DNA of 64,000 nucleotides from Gardnerella vaginalis (GCF_040427915.1 NZ_JBETXJ010000002.1:1364001-1428000), one strand, 5' to 3'. Positions 50,052-60,593 are shown, counted from the first letter of the stretch. Made by a program: numbers and translations. The notes: generated by a model from the letters alone, not told the origin.

Positions 50052-50456
50052 TCAATCTACACTCTGATTACAGTCTGGGCATAATCCAAACACTTCCAAA
50101 GTGTGATCTATAACCGTATACCCATGAGATTCGGCAATCTTGTGAATCCAACCCTCATCATCAGGAGGCTCTATATCCACGGTTTTACCACACTTTTCAC
50201 ACACAAGATGGTGATGATGAGTATTCTCATCGCAAATGCGAAATAGTTGCTGTCCATTAAAACGAACAGTATCAACATCGCCACTTTGTGCAAGCATATT
50301 AAGCTGACGATACACTGTTGCTAAACCAATGATTTCACCATCTTCCACAAGCAGGCGATGCAGATTCTGTGCAGAAACAAAATTACGCGAAGCTCTTAAA
50401 TGTTCAAGAACAGTTTCTTTTTGCTTAGTGTTTCTGCGTACTGGCTCACCAACCAT
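50052..50456 (-). CDS. Fur-family metal-responsive repressor
   Basis: 134 aa. N-terminal winged helix (VSAQNLHRLLV, IGLATVYRQLNML as recognition helix) and C-terminal metal-binding dimer domain with THHHHLVCEKCG and CPDC, the two Cys pairs of the structural zinc site. The family senses Fe, Zn, Mn or peroxide; Zur or Fur is most likely but not decidable here. purK follows ~90 bp downstream on the same strand. Confidence 0.9.
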   Translation of the reverse strand: MVGEPVRRNTKQKETVLEHLRASRNFVSAQNLHRLLVEDGEIIGLATVYRQLNMLAQSGDVDTVRFNGQQLFRICDENTHHHHLVCEKCGKTVDIEPPDDEGWIHKIAESHGYTVIDHTLEVFGLCPDCNQSVD

Positions 50457-50548
50457 TATTTAACCTTTTACCTTTCAAACTATTAAAAAATCTAATACTA
50501 GTCCAACAAACTATAACTATTTAAATTTTAAGACTAATACTAAATCTT

Positions 50549-51721
50549 TTAATCAAGCTCGTCATCCCAACACCCAGTAGCATCTAATTCTGCAGCTTCT
50601 TTAACTGGATCATCACACAAAACAGTAATATGACCCATTTTGCGATTCTTACGAACCTCAGCCTTTCCATAGTCATGAACATGCCATTCTGGATGCTCTA
50701 ATATAAGAGAACGAGTAGGAGCAACATGTTGACCAAGAACATTAACCATCACTGCAGGAGAAAGCAGCTTAGGCTTTTTTAAAGGCCATCCAACAATACC
50801 GCGAATATGTGCTTCAAACTGATCCATATCGCAAGCTTCAATCGTGTAATGCCCAGAATTGTGAGGGCGAGGAGCAAGCTCGTTTACTACTACACGATTA
50901 TCTTTAGTAATAAATAACTCAATGCCAAGCGTGCCAGCAAGCTCAAAACCTTTAGCCAGTTTAAGCGCTAAATCGTGTGCTGTCTCTTCTACAACAGGAT
51001 CCACAACTGCAGGTGCGAGAGTCATATGAAGAATGCTATTATGATGAACGTTTTTTACAAGAGGATAAGTCACAAAATCATTGCCATTGCCAGAAACAAG
51101 AATTGAAGCTTCAAAAGCAAAATCAACGAAACCTTCGAGAATTGACGGAGGGAATTTTCCTCCCCTATCGGAACGGTGGTGAATATTAGCAACATCTTCT
51201 TCAGTACGAAGAACATCCTGACCATGACCATCATAGCCACCACGACGAGTCTTAAGAATAGCAGGCAAACCAATTTCTTCGATTGCTGCGTCTAAATCGT
51301 CAAGATTATTGACTTCACGCCATTTAGCTGTTTCAATGCCATGTTTATTAATAAACTCTTTTTCACAAACACGATCTTGTGTAACACGCAATAAATCTGT
51401 GCCCTGAGGAATAGCTGTTAAATGACGGACCTTATCTAACGCATCGGCGTTAACATTTTCAAACTCGTATGTAAGAACATCACAACGTTCAGCAAGCTCG
51501 CGCAAGCCTTCAGGATCATCATAATTTGCCTCAACCTGCAAATCTGCAACCTGAAATACTGGGCAATCAAGCGTTGGATCTAAAACTCCTATGCGGAACC
51601 CCATATGTCTAGCTGCAATAGCCATCATGCGTCCCAATTGACCGCCGCCAATAATTCCAATAGTGGCTCCTGGCATCAAACGCTCTACAGCACCATTAGT
51701 GACTTCAGATAAGCTCGGCAT
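50549..51721 (-). CDS. purK: N5-carboxyaminoimidazole ribonucleotide synthase
   Basis: 390 aa from the ATG at 51721 with GAGGA upstream; a start at 51733 is also open. PurK carboxylates AIR with ATP and bicarbonate. Motifs: [33 protein letters not shown], and [19 protein letters not shown]. It overlaps the end of purE by 17 bp, so the pair is co-translated. Confidence 0.96.
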   Translation of the reverse strand: MPSLSEVTNGAVERLMPGATIGIIGGGQLGRMMAIAARHMGFRIGVLDPTLDCPVFQVADLQVEANYDDPEGLRELAERCDVLTYEFENVNADALDKVRHLTAIPQGTDLLRVTQDRVCEKEFINKHGIETAKWREVNNLDDLDAAIEEIGLPAILKTRRGGYDGHGQDVLRTEEDVANIHHRSDRGGKFPPSILEGFVDFAFEASILVSGNGNDFVTYPLVKNVHHNSILHMTLAPAVVDPVVEETAHDLALKLAKGFELAGTLGIELFITKDNRVVVNELAPRPHNSGHYTIEACDMDQFEAHIRGIVGWPLKKPKLLSPAVMVNVLGQHVAPTRSLILEHPEWHVHDYGKAEVRKNRKMGHITVLCDDPVKEAAELDATGCWDDELD

Positions 51722-52211
51722 TAGATTCCTCAACCTTCTCTTTTAATTCTTGACGGTAATCTTCAAGTTCGTCTGCAAGACGATTATCTGTTGTGCTCAA
51801 CATGCTTACTGCAAGTAAACCAGCATTTGTAGCTCCCGAGTTGCCCACAGCTGTTGTAGCAACAGGAATACCACCAGGCATTTGCACTATAGAAAGCAAA
51901 GAATCCCAGCCCGAAAGAGCATGGGATTTTACAGGAACACCAACAACTGGAAGAGTTGTTTGAGCAGCAATCATACCTGGTAAGTGTGCCGCTCCACCAG
52001 CGCCAGCAATAATTACGCGAAAACCATTTTTTCTAGCACTGTGAGCAAAATCTGCCATAAGTTCTGGAGTGCGATGTGCAGAAATAACTTTTTTCATATA
52101 CGGCACTCTGAATCTTTCTAGGATTTCGCAGGCATGACGCATGGTTTCCCAATCACTTGAAGACCCCATAACAACTGCCACAATAGGCTTAGAATCTGAC
52201 ACTTCAGCCAC
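51705..52211 (-). CDS. purE: N5-CAIR mutase
   Basis: 168 aa. PurE moves the carboxyl group of N5-CAIR to give CAIR. Motifs: [29 protein letters not shown] and [15 protein letters not shown]; the SDW and HRTP pattern is of the class I (bacterial) type that works with PurK. The start is GTG with GGGGAGG upstream. A 13-bp hairpin (52244-52286) lies in the leader 33 nt before the start. Confidence 0.96.
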   Translation of the reverse strand: MAEVSDSKPIVAVVMGSSSDWETMRHACEILERFRVPYMKKVISAHRTPELMADFAHSARKNGFRVIIAGAGGAAHLPGMIAAQTTLPVVGVPVKSHALSGWDSLLSIVQMPGGIPVATTAVGNSGATNAGLLAVSMLSTTDNRLADELEDYRQELKEKVEESNAELI

Positions 52212-52243
52212 AACAACCTCCCCGTGTATGCACTAATACGCAA

Positions 52244-52286
52244 CTTCTGCGCAAAGGTTACGCACAGGTTTTACTTTACGCAGAAG
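52244..52286 (-). promoter_or_regulatory. Long hairpin in the purE leader
   Basis: On the minus strand CTTCTGCGTAAAG (52286-52274) pairs with CTTTGCGCAGAAG (52256-52244) over 13 bp with one G-U pair and a 17-nt loop. It lies 33 nt before the purE GTG and 34 nt beyond the ABC ATPase stop. No U-run follows, so leader control is as plausible as termination. It does not match the purine riboswitch consensus. Confidence 0.6.
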
Positions 52287-52319
52287 CACGGAAAAATTGT
52301 TGATAATTAGTCTTTTATA

Positions 52320-52958
52320 TTATTTTTTTGTTAACTGTTTGTTTTTGAGAACATATTTTATGTCTGCAGCAGCCGCCACATCGCTCGAATGTGTTACAAC
52401 AATCACGCATTTTCCGTGTTTATGAGCTGCGTCTTTTAAGATTGATATAACTTCTTGTGTTGTATTTGGATCCAAGCTACCTGTTGGCTCATCGGCAAGA
52501 ATAACAGGAGCAGAAGATACAAGCGCTCGCGCAATAGCCACTCGCTGCTGCTGCCCGCCAGAAAGCTTTGTTATATTTCTAGTTGATTCGTCTTCACTAA
52601 GTCCCAGTTCTTTAAGAATCTTAGAATCAGCATTTGAATTAACAAGACGCAAGTTTTCTACAGGAGTCAAGTAGTCGATTAGATTGAAATTCTGAAAAAC
52701 TAAAGACACATGATTCTTGCGATGATTAGAATATCCACCATTCTTGGAAATATCTTGTTCATCAAACAATACTGTTCCTTTTGTTGGAGTATCTAATCCC
52801 GCTAGAAGAGATAGCATAGTGGATTTTCCAGCTCCAGATGGACCCGTAATACTGTATATTTTCCCTGATTCAAAATCCGCATTAACGTTTTTAAGAACAG
52901 GAATATTAGTTGCACCATAAGAATAATCAACGTTGTTAAGTTTTAATAAAGTAGTCAT
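52320..52958 (-). CDS. ABC transporter ATP-binding protein, LolD/MacB type
   Basis: 212 aa. Walker [10 protein letters not shown] near residue 39, Q-loop [14 protein letters not shown], signature [15 protein letters not shown] near 133, Walker [14 protein letters not shown] and switch His in VTHSSD. This subfamily drives FtsX-like permeases that move peptides or lipoproteins mechanically and do not import solutes. The two permeases lie upstream on the same strand, with a 158-bp AT-rich gap to the nearer one. Confidence 0.93.
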   Translation of the reverse strand: MTTLLKLNNVDYSYGATNIPVLKNVNADFESGKIYSITGPSGAGKSTMLSLLAGLDTPTKGTVLFDEQDISKNGGYSNHRKNHVSLVFQNFNLIDYLTPVENLRLVNSNADSKILKELGLSEDESTRNITKLSGGQQQRVAIARALVSSAPVILADEPTGSLDPNTTQEVISILKDAAHKHGKCVIVVTHSSDVAAAADIKYVLKNKQLTKK

Positions 52959-53116
52959 AATAAAACTCCAATATTTTCTAAATTTAATATTTCATACTTA
53001 ATATTTAATACTTGTAAATTTTTAATTTTCTATCAGAATCCGAATCTTATTCTTAATAAAATCCAGTTAAATCCAATCTTCTAATTGATTCATCTTAATT
53101 ATCTAAGAAAATCACC

Positions 53117-54457
53117 TCAGCTCATTGAACTCAATACAAAACGAGGCTTTTTAAACATTATTGGCGCAAGAGCAATACATAGAGATACAAACGCTATAGC
53201 AAATCCTATAAGAATAGCAAAAAATGTTTGTTTATTTGGAATCCAAGAAATGCTTAAGTCAGAAATTGCACTATTTGAGACATTAGCCAATAGCATTGAT
53301 CCTACACTTGAAGATATTGCAGACCCAATTAGAATTGATGCAACTGAGCAGAAGGCTGTTATTATAAAAACTTCTATAATCATTTGCAAAGCTATTACAG
53401 ACTTGTTCATACCAATTGACATTAGAACGCCAACTTCGTGAATCCTTCCTCGTACCCAAAATACAAGAACTAAACCAAGCACTATGATTCCAACTGCTGC
53501 AAGACACATTAAAATCATTGTTACTAGTTGCTTAACTGTTTTTACAGATTGAAGAACAGAGGCAAATCTTTGCGCATTATTTTCTACAGAAAGCATGCCA
53601 TCGCCATCGTTTTTAGCTATTTTATTGGCTTCTTCTAAAGCTTTTTCTAGATTATTTGAATTTTGCATAACACACTTTATAGAACTGCGATTTTTACTTC
53701 CAGACAAGTAAAGAGCGGATTCTAAATCAGTTATTACGTGATTTTCGGTAGAGTCCGACGGCAACGCACCCTTTGTTTGCATCTTTCCAGAAAAAATTCC
53801 AACAATCTTAAGATTAATGCTTTTGCCACCCTGTTTTAGTTTTAAAACAGATCCGAGTTTAAGATTATTTTGCTTAGCAAAAGACTTGTGAATTATTGCA
53901 GATTTTGAACGCTTAAAGTCGCCAGCTGCAGAAGAATCAATATGATTGCCTTCCTCAAGCTTATATAATCCTTCTTGAAAACCTTGTGATAACTGTGATT
54001 TAGTTGTTCCCGTTATTGAAACAAGCGAAAACATTCCATCATTGTCTAAACGCGGACCATTTATTGGCGCTACAATCTTAGCGTTAACAGGATTTGCTAA
54101 AACATCTTTTTCTTCTGCAATAGTTTTTATTCCACTAATCTTTTTAAATTTTGCAATAAGACTTTCGGAAATTCCTTCGTTTTTTTGCAAATCTTGAGGA
54201 ATATCTTGCTGTGATTGATTAGCAGAATCACTGGAAGAATCAGACTCTGGCAAAGTCTCTCCCTGCGTTTTTGCATAAACGCTAAAACCTAAGCCAATAT
54301 TAGAAGCTATTTGATTCTCAAGATTTTTTACAGAAGCAATAACTCCACTCTGGCAAATAAGCGCACTAAGAACAACCGTAATAATCAAAGCTAAAATAGC
54401 ACTGCGCCTTGGTTTTCTAACTATAGCTAGCCAAGCTCTTTTTATAATTTGAGTCAT
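53117..54457 (-). CDS. FtsX-like ABC permease (second copy)
   Basis: 446 aa, MacB topology: one N-terminal helix (~18-38), a long outer domain (~40-310, Ser/Gln/Asp-rich around 70-90) and three C-terminal helices (~315-335, ~365-395, ~410-430) containing the FtsX-type segment GRIHEVGVLMSIGMNKS. It probably forms a heterodimer with the permease encoded 8 bp upstream. The substrate is unknown; peptide efflux or envelope signalling is typical. Confidence 0.88.
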   Translation of the reverse strand: MTQIIKRAWLAIVRKPRRSAILALIITVVLSALICQSGVIASVKNLENQIASNIGLGFSVYAKTQGETLPESDSSSDSANQSQQDIPQDLQKNEGISESLIAKFKKISGIKTIAEEKDVLANPVNAKIVAPINGPRLDNDGMFSLVSITGTTKSQLSQGFQEGLYKLEEGNHIDSSAAGDFKRSKSAIIHKSFAKQNNLKLGSVLKLKQGGKSINLKIVGIFSGKMQTKGALPSDSTENHVITDLESALYLSGSKNRSSIKCVMQNSNNLEKALEEANKIAKNDGDGMLSVENNAQRFASVLQSVKTVKQLVTMILMCLAAVGIIVLGLVLVFWVRGRIHEVGVLMSIGMNKSVIALQMIIEVFIITAFCSVASILIGSAISSSVGSMLLANVSNSAISDLSISWIPNKQTFFAILIGFAIAFVSLCIALAPIMFKKPRFVLSSMS

Positions 54458-54465
54458 TTTACCAC

Positions 54466-55836
54466 CTACTTTTGCATGCCAAGCAAATCTCTAGGAGACT
54501 TTCGCAAAATAGGAAGATAAGACAACGCAACTGCCACAATAATAACCATCAGAACAATTAATGACGATTGAATTAAACATTCTGTGTTAACTTGAACAGC
54601 AATCTTATCTAATGTTCTCGTTGCCATGCTCGATTCTAGATTTCCTCCAGCTTGACCCATCGAACTAAGCTGCTGCGCGGCAGAATTTTTTACTGAGCCT
54701 AATGCACAATCACTAATCCAAGGAGATATTGCGATCGCAAAACCGTAACCTATTGCAATGGCTGGAATAGCAAGTATCACAAGCTCAGAAATCTGCTGCA
54801 ATACAAGTGATGCCTTTCCAACACCAATTGAAGTTAGAACACCAATTTCTCTTCTACGCTCATTAATCCAAAGAATAAGCACTAATCCTAAAGCAATTAC
54901 AGCAAACGCGCTTACTGCAATAACTGTTATGTTCATCATGGATTTTACGCCTTTTGCTGCTCCAATCATGCCTTGTACGAATTGATCATCTCGAGTAATC
55001 TGATAATTTTGCAAATCAATCGGCAGCTTAGACGCTTCTTCAATCACAGAATCTGCGTCCGCTCCTTTTTTAACCTTAAAACTTGCGTCCTGGTATATTT
55101 CTTTTCCAGGCTTATATTTGTAAAGTTCTCTAGTTGTTTTTAAATCTGTATACACAGTGTTTGCAGTTAATTCCGCGCGCGTTGCAACTGGGCGATTGTT
55201 AGCTCCGCCATAAATTCCAACTATGCGTGTTTTTACTTGCTCCGTAGAATGGTTAAGATTATCAGCGTCAAACGGGTTTGCTTTAAGTGTTAATGAATCG
55301 CCTAATTTTAAGCCATTTAGTTTTGCTAAATCTTCGTGAATTAAGGAAGCATGCTCATCTGATTCTTGCAAAGCTCTTCCTTTAACCATGTGGATTGACT
55401 TTGTTTTAAACGCATTTAAGCCCTTAGAAGAGTTTGTTCCCTCTAGGTTTACAGCGTTGCCAAATTGCTTTTCTCTACGAGCATCGTAATCTTGAACACC
55501 TTTGATTCTAGCTGCTTTTGCGTCAACCAAATCAGCAGTAACATTTTGACGCAAAACATAAGAATCAACGTTTTTTAGTGACGCGATTTTTTTAACATCA
55601 CTTGGCTTAACAGTGCCTGCTCCCCTAGGAGTTCCAGGATTTACTTGCGGATTATTTGCTAAAACAAAACTAGATTCTGCCTGTTCTTCTACCTTTTTGC
55701 CTTCTTTTTCTGCAGCAATCGCAACTGCAGAAGATGACAGCAGAAGCGTTGAAATTAATGCTAATATTACAAACACTATTGCTGATTTCACTCTTTTTCT
55801 CAAAACGTAGCGTATTGCGCGAGAAATAAATGTCAT
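54466..55836 (-). CDS. FtsX-like ABC permease (first copy)
   Basis: 456 aa, same topology as its neighbour: N-terminal helix with a signal-like core (~18-42), outer domain to ~300, three C-terminal helices, and NERRREIGVLTSIGVGKAS between the first two. The outer domains of the two permeases share little visible similarity, so a heterodimer is likely. GAGGAAGG precedes the ATG. Upstream, a GTACAAT direct repeat at 55892-55907 may be a regulator site. Confidence 0.88.
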   Translation of the reverse strand: MTFISRAIRYVLRKRVKSAIVFVILALISTLLLSSSAVAIAAEKEGKKVEEQAESSFVLANNPQVNPGTPRGAGTVKPSDVKKIASLKNVDSYVLRQNVTADLVDAKAARIKGVQDYDARREKQFGNAVNLEGTNSSKGLNAFKTKSIHMVKGRALQESDEHASLIHEDLAKLNGLKLGDSLTLKANPFDADNLNHSTEQVKTRIVGIYGGANNRPVATRAELTANTVYTDLKTTRELYKYKPGKEIYQDASFKVKKGADADSVIEEASKLPIDLQNYQITRDDQFVQGMIGAAKGVKSMMNITVIAVSAFAVIALGLVLILWINERRREIGVLTSIGVGKASLVLQQISELVILAIPAIAIGYGFAIAISPWISDCALGSVKNSAAQQLSSMGQAGGNLESSMATRTLDKIAVQVNTECLIQSSLIVLMVIIVAVALSYLPILRKSPRDLLGMQK

Positions 55837-56297
55837 CGACTACCTTCCTCATTGAACACTTGTCATTATGAAATTGTCTGTTACAAAATAGGTACAATAA
55901 GTACAATCTCGTAGCTTATATGATTTACCCTTATAAAAAGCTAAGAAAGAACTGTTGATTTTCTTTAAATATCTTAGAAAATTTTATGAAAATTACTGAT
56001 TTAATCTAAAAAATATGCGCAATATTGTTATAATCATTTTAAATATTTTTAGTTGTCAAATGATTATAGAAGAAAATTACTCAAACAAACTATAAGTTTT
56101 ACTAATTAAAACTTACTAGTCAAAAAAATTTATTCTGCATGATTTAACTAGAATTTGCATGATCATTTTGCAGGATTTGCATAGATAAAAGCGTGTAAAA
56201 CAACTAGGCGAGCACATTGTATTAACAAAGTACTCGCCCTAATTATTAAAAACAGTTTTATTTATTTATAAACAAACCTAAATCGACCCAAATCTAA
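55837..56297. other. AT-rich gap with repeat and hairpin, no gene seen
   Basis: 461 bp between the ABC permease and a small membrane-protein gene. GTACAAT occurs twice with 9-bp spacing (55892-55898, 55901-55907), a candidate operator for the ABC operon. A hairpin at 56207-56238 is described separately. The middle 250 bp is strongly AT-rich. I see no open frame of useful length or structured RNA. Confidence 0.5.
56207..56238 (-). terminator. Hairpin after the small membrane-protein gene
   Basis: GGCGAGCAC (56207-56215) and GTACTCGCC (56230-56238) form a 9-bp stem with one mismatch; on the minus strand TAGTTGTTTT follows. A probable terminator for the hemW-membrane protein unit. Confidence 0.6.
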
Positions 56298-56753
56298 CTA
56301 AAGCGCTGTGCCATGCTGATCGAGTCGCGGATTTTGCTTAGAGTTGCTAAAGCTAAAGAACAGCCCAAACACGCCCAAAGCAAACAACACTGCAACAGTT
56401 ATAACAAGCACCATTGGTTGGCTCGGAAGCCACATAATCACCAAGAATGCGAATGCAGAAAGCAAAAGAACAGCCCAAGAGCACACACCAATAACCTTGC
56501 GAACAGTATTCCAAGTATCATCTCCAGCCTTAGCTCGCTTAATATTACGAGTTAACTGTTCCTCTCGTTCTGTAACGCTAGAAGATGGCTTCCAACCGTC
56601 AACGCCGTTTTCTTGAAGTCTTCTTGAATGTTCTTGCAAATTGTATTCGTCAATCATTCCACCGCGACCGCGACCATTCGTTTGATCGTATTGAGACGGG
56701 ATTCCCCTACGATTCTGCCTGGCTTTTGCACGACGTTCTTTGCGGTTTGCCAT
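56298..56753 (-). CDS. Small two-helix membrane protein of unknown function
   Basis: 151 aa from the ATG at 56753, which has AAAGGA upstream; the frame opens at 56783. A strongly basic start (MANRKERRAKARQNRRG) is followed by a polar stretch, then two membrane helices at ~95-115 and ~120-138. I do not recognise the family. The basic N-terminus suggests contact with nucleic acid or acidic lipid. It lies 45 bp downstream of hemW. Confidence 0.75.
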   Translation of the reverse strand: MANRKERRAKARQNRRGIPSQYDQTNGRGRGGMIDEYNLQEHSRRLQENGVDGWKPSSSVTEREEQLTRNIKRAKAGDDTWNTVRKVIGVCSWAVLLLSAFAFLVIMWLPSQPMVLVITVAVLFALGVFGLFFSFSNSKQNPRLDQHGTAL

Positions 56754-56798
56754 GATTGATTCCTTTCTGCATTGAATTTTCACACAATACGAATCATT

Positions 56799-58109
56799 TT
56801 AACGCATAACTAAGCCATTTTGGCACGCGTCAACAATTCTTTCGATTAATAAATCGTTTAATAAACGCCCTTTTCGAGTGGCAATAATACGATTTTCATG
56901 CAACACTGCCAAATCTTCCTTACACACTTCGATTAACACTTTTTGCAAATAAGAATCGTCAAATCCGCGATTGGCTTTACGCATCTTTGTGCACAATTCA
57001 TCAATACTAAGACCTTCCCTAATGCGCAACCCAAGCATTACTTCTTCAATCAACGCATCTTCACTATTTATGCACTCGTAGTTTTGCCAAGGCACATTTC
57101 CTACACTAATCGCCTGCGCCCAGCGTTTTGGATGCAAAATATCCCAAGATCTAAGATTATAAAACTTGCTTGAATCCGCCAAAACAGCACAATCATCCAT
57201 GCTTTGTTTGCTAAGGTCACTCGCCGAATTGTAGTGAGAATGAGCACCTGGGCCAATTCCTGCCCAATCAATGTTCTTCCAATATCCAAGATTATGTTGA
57301 GACTCAAAACCAGGGCGCGACCAATTAGAAATCTCATACCATTCTAAGCCAGCAGAACTAAAAAGACTATCTGCCAACTCGTATTTCGCGGCTTCATCAT
57401 CGTCATCTGGCGCTTGAATTGTGCCAGCAGCAATCTGGCGACCCATTTTTGTGCGCGGCTCTACCGTTAGCGCGTATGCAGAAATATGATTAACTCCTAG
57501 GCTTAAAGCCATTTCTATCGACTTTCGCCAATCGTCTAAACTCTCCCCTGGAGCTCCATAAATCAAGTCAACACTTGAACGCAAGCCACAAGCATTCGCC
57601 GCATTTACTCCACGCTCTACGTTTTCTGGCGTATGCGTTCGGTCAAGCGTTTTTAACACATGCGGCACAGCAGATTGCATTCCAAAAGATATTCGTGTAA
57701 ATCCGCCTTTTGCAAGCGTCTCAATATAAGACTCATCTGCTGTATCTGGATTTGCTTCCGTAGTGACTTCCGCCCCAGGCATAATGCCCCACAATTCGCT
57801 GATTTCACGCAAAATTCGCACTAAATCTTGCGCTTTAAGAACAGTCGGAGTTCCGCCGCCAAAGAAAACAGATTGCGCTTTAGGCTCAAAAATCCCGTGA
57901 TACTCCTGCCACTTTTTTACAAGACGCATCTCGCGAATCGCAACATCCGCATACCCTTCACGACTCGCACCTTCGCCCAAATCGCGAGCAGTATACGTAT
58001 TAAAATCGCAATAACCGCATCGACGCAAGCAAAATGGCACGTGCACATACACTTCAAAAGGCATGAATGAACGCGAATCTTCACTAGGCTTGTTCGATTC
58101 AAAATTCAA
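56799..58109 (-). CDS. hemW: Radical SAM protein HemW
   Basis: 436 aa. The radical SAM cluster motif is CLRRCGYCDFNTYT (C-x3-C-x2-C) near residue 27; VFFGGGTPTVL and EANPDTADE bind SAM. HemW proteins resemble coproporphyrinogen oxidase HemN but act as heme chaperones; the CxxxCxxCxF form without the extra HemN Cys fits HemW. Its start is TTG with GAGG upstream, 8 bp after lepA. hemW next to lepA is a common bacterial order. Confidence 0.93.
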   Translation of the reverse strand: MNFESNKPSEDSRSFMPFEVYVHVPFCLRRCGYCDFNTYTARDLGEGASREGYADVAIREMRLVKKWQEYHGIFEPKAQSVFFGGGTPTVLKAQDLVRILREISELWGIMPGAEVTTEANPDTADESYIETLAKGGFTRISFGMQSAVPHVLKTLDRTHTPENVERGVNAANACGLRSSVDLIYGAPGESLDDWRKSIEMALSLGVNHISAYALTVEPRTKMGRQIAAGTIQAPDDDDEAAKYELADSLFSSAGLEWYEISNWSRPGFESQHNLGYWKNIDWAGIGPGAHSHYNSASDLSKQSMDDCAVLADSSKFYNLRSWDILHPKRWAQAISVGNVPWQNYECINSEDALIEEVMLGLRIREGLSIDELCTKMRKANRGFDDSYLQKVLIEVCKEDLAVLHENRIIATRKGRLLNDLLIERIVDACQNGLVMR

Positions 58110-58117
58110 TATAATCC

Positions 58118-59998
58118 TCAGCCTTCAGACTTTTGCGCTGCACGAATCTTATCTTTAGTGTCTCTATCATTTGCGCCATCATCCGTAGCCAAAGCCGCAA
58201 CAAAGGCTTCTTGTGGAACTTCAACATGTCCAAGCATCTTCATGCGCTTCTTACCAGCCTTCTGCTTTTCAAGAAGCTTACGCTTACGCGTAATATCGCC
58301 ACCATAGCATTTAGCGAGCACGTCTTTTCTAAGCGCACTAATCGTTTCACGAGCAATAATTCTAGAACCGATTGCAGCCTGAATTGGAATCTCAAACTGT
58401 TGGCGAGGAATAAGTCCGCGAAGCTTCTTAGTCATCATAACGCCGTAAGAATAAGCCTTATCGCGATGCACGATTGCACTAAAGGCGTCAACCTTATCTC
58501 CCTGAATAAGAATATCAACCTTCACTAAATCTGCAGCTTGCTCGCCATCTTCGTGGTAGTCAAGAGAAGCATAACCCTTTGTGCGGCTTTTAAGCTGATC
58601 AAAGAAGTCAAAAACGATTTCCGCAAGAGGAATCCTGTAATGCATTTCCACGCGGTCTGCACTAATGTATTCCATTGTGCCCATTTCCCCACGATGATCT
58701 TGGCACAAGTCCATAATCGCGCCAATAAAATCTTTAGGCGCAATAATGTCGGCAGCAACCATTGGCTCAATAATGCGCTTGATTTTGCCTTCTGGAAACT
58801 CGCTAGGATTAGTCACATGATGCTCTGTGCCGTCTTCGCTTGTAACATCGTAAGTTACGTTTGGAGCAGTTGAAATAAGATCCAAGCCAAACTCGCGACT
58901 TAAGCGCTCGGAAACAATCTCCATGTGCAACAGTCCCAAGAATCCGCAACGGAAACCAAATCCCAATGCAACAGACGTTTCTGGCTCGTAAATAAGAGCA
59001 GCATCGTTAAGTTTTAACTTGTCGAGAGCATCTCGAAGCTCTGGGAATTGCGCGTTATCAATTGGGAATAAGCCTGCGTAAACCATAGGCTTAGGGTCTC
59101 TGTAGCCCTCCAAAGGCTCGGATGCAGGATTTACGGCGCTAGTAATAGTGTCGCCAACTTTAGATTGGCTCACGTCTTTTGCACCAGTAATTACGTATCC
59201 AACTTCTCCAGCTCCAAGCGCCTTAGTTGGAGTCATATCTGGGCTAATAACGCCGATTTCAATAGGATCGTGCGTCATGCCAATACCCATCATATGCAAT
59301 TTTTCACGCGACTTAAGCTCGCCATCAACCATACGAATATAGGTTACGATTCCGCGATAAGAATCGTAGACGGAGTCAAAAATAAGCGCGCGAGCGGCAC
59401 CATTAGGATTTCCACTAGGAGCTGGCACTTCCAACACGATTTGGTCGAGAAGATCTTTTACACCTTCGCCAGTTTTTCCAGAAACACGTAAAACTTCGTT
59501 AGGTTTGCAACCAATTAATCCAGCTATTTCTTCAGCATGCTTGTCTGGCTCCGCACTAGGCAAATCGATTTTGTTTAATACAGGAATAATCGTTAAATCG
59601 TGTTCGATTGCCATATAAAGATTGGAAAGCGTCTGCGCTTCAATACCTTGAGTGGCGTCCACAAGCAAAACCGCGCCTTCGCACGCTGCGAGCGCACGCG
59701 AAACTTCGTAAGTAAAATCGACGTGACCAGGAGTATCAATCATGCCAAGCGAGTACTCTTTGCCGTCAAAAACCCACGGCACGCGAACAGCCTGCGATTT
59801 AATAGTGATTCCGCGCTCTTGCTCAATATCCATGCGGTCCAAGAATCGGTCTCGCATCTCGCGTTCTGGCACAATTCCTGAAAGCTGCAAAATGCGATCC
59901 GCTACAGTAGACTTGCCGTGATCTATATGCGCAATAATGCAGAAATTGCGTATCAACGATTGATCCGTAAATCCTGGCTGGTTATGCGGTGTAATCAA
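58118..59998 (-). CDS. lepA: Elongation factor 4 (LepA)
   Basis: 626 aa. Ribosomal back-translocase GTPase: G1 AHIDHGKST near residue 24, G2 [11 protein letters not shown]3 [13 protein letters not shown]4 NKIDLPSA. The LepA-specific C-terminal domain ends with [22 protein letters not shown]. The start is TTG with AAAGGAG upstream; the next ATG is much later. Divergent from rpsT across 250 bp. Confidence 0.97.
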   Translation of the reverse strand: MITPHNQPGFTDQSLIRNFCIIAHIDHGKSTVADRILQLSGIVPEREMRDRFLDRMDIEQERGITIKSQAVRVPWVFDGKEYSLGMIDTPGHVDFTYEVSRALAACEGAVLLVDATQGIEAQTLSNLYMAIEHDLTIIPVLNKIDLPSAEPDKHAEEIAGLIGCKPNEVLRVSGKTGEGVKDLLDQIVLEVPAPSGNPNGAARALIFDSVYDSYRGIVTYIRMVDGELKSREKLHMMGIGMTHDPIEIGVISPDMTPTKALGAGEVGYVITGAKDVSQSKVGDTITSAVNPASEPLEGYRDPKPMVYAGLFPIDNAQFPELRDALDKLKLNDAALIYEPETSVALGFGFRCGFLGLLHMEIVSERLSREFGLDLISTAPNVTYDVTSEDGTEHHVTNPSEFPEGKIKRIIEPMVAADIIAPKDFIGAIMDLCQDHRGEMGTMEYISADRVEMHYRIPLAEIVFDFFDQLKSRTKGYASLDYHEDGEQAADLVKVDILIQGDKVDAFSAIVHRDKAYSYGVMMTKKLRGLIPRQQFEIPIQAAIGSRIIARETISALRKDVLAKCYGGDITRKRKLLEKQKAGKKRMKMLGHVEVPQEAFVAALATDDGANDRDTKDKIRAAQKSEG

Positions 59999-60227
59999 AG
60001 CAAATATCTCCTTTTAAGACACAATGAATATATAATGTGCATCAAGCACTGTAACTCATTAATGGTAGCAACTTGACTACCCTAGTCCAAGAAGATAAGA
60101 ACAGCAAGTTATGCACTTAATTACATTTAATACATACAGTAAGCATTATGGTGGTTAATATTCGTGAAAATTAGTGGTTTTATCCAAGAATCATGCTATG
60201 CTTACCCTTTGTATGTCCTTGATATAG

Positions 60228-60240
60228 CAAACGTCGTTTG
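60228..60240. promoter_or_regulatory. Inverted repeat CAAACG-T-CGTTTG before rpsT
   Basis: The sequence lies directly 3' of a TATAG -10-like element and ends where the rpsT ribosome site GGAG begins. In RNA it could form a small hairpin touching the ribosome site. A similar CAAACGTTTG lies before the aquaporin. Confidence 0.35.
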
Positions 60241-60248
60241 GAGTAATA

Positions 60249-60509
60249 GTGGCAAACATTAAGTCGCAGAAAAAGCGCGTGCTCACCAATGAGAAGGCAC
60301 ACAAGCGTAACGTGGCAGTGAAGTCTGCTTTGAAGACTGCTATCCGCGCTACTCGTGAAGCCATCGCTGCTGGTGATAAGGCTGCAGCTGAAGCTGCATT
60401 CGCAGTGGCTGCTAAGAAGCTTGACAAGGCTGCAGGTCGTGGTGTGATTCATAAGAATCAGGCTGCAAACCGTAAGTCTGGTCTTGCTTTGGCAATCAAC
60501 GCTCTTTAA
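60249..60509 (+). CDS. rpsT: 30S ribosomal protein S20
   Basis: 86 aa, normal length, starting with GTG (product [19 protein letters not shown]) after TTTGGAG. Basic, helical protein binding 16S rRNA; the C-terminal half [21 protein letters not shown] is typical. A strong terminator follows 40 bp later. The codon use is more GC-rich than neighbours, as expected for a highly expressed gene. Confidence 0.97.
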   Translation: MANIKSQKKRVLTNEKAHKRNVAVKSALKTAIRATREAIAAGDKAAAEAAFAVAAKKLDKAAGRGVIHKNQAANRKSGLALAINAL

Positions 60510-60549
60510 AATAATCGCATTAGATTGCGATCTTAATTAGAGTTTGAAA

Positions 60550-60593
60550 AATCTCCGTTATCATTTGTGTACATTTGGTAACGGAGATTTTCT
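60550..60593 (+). terminator. Rho-independent terminator after rpsT
   Basis: AAAATCTCCGTTA (60550-60562) and TAACGGAGATTTT (60581-60593) are exact inverted arms with an 18-nt loop and T-run on the plus strand. Confidence 0.9.

Noticed and set aside
55837..56297. Small RNA or RNase P/tmRNA in the long gap
   Set aside because: The gap is too AT-rich and lacks the conserved blocks of these RNAs.
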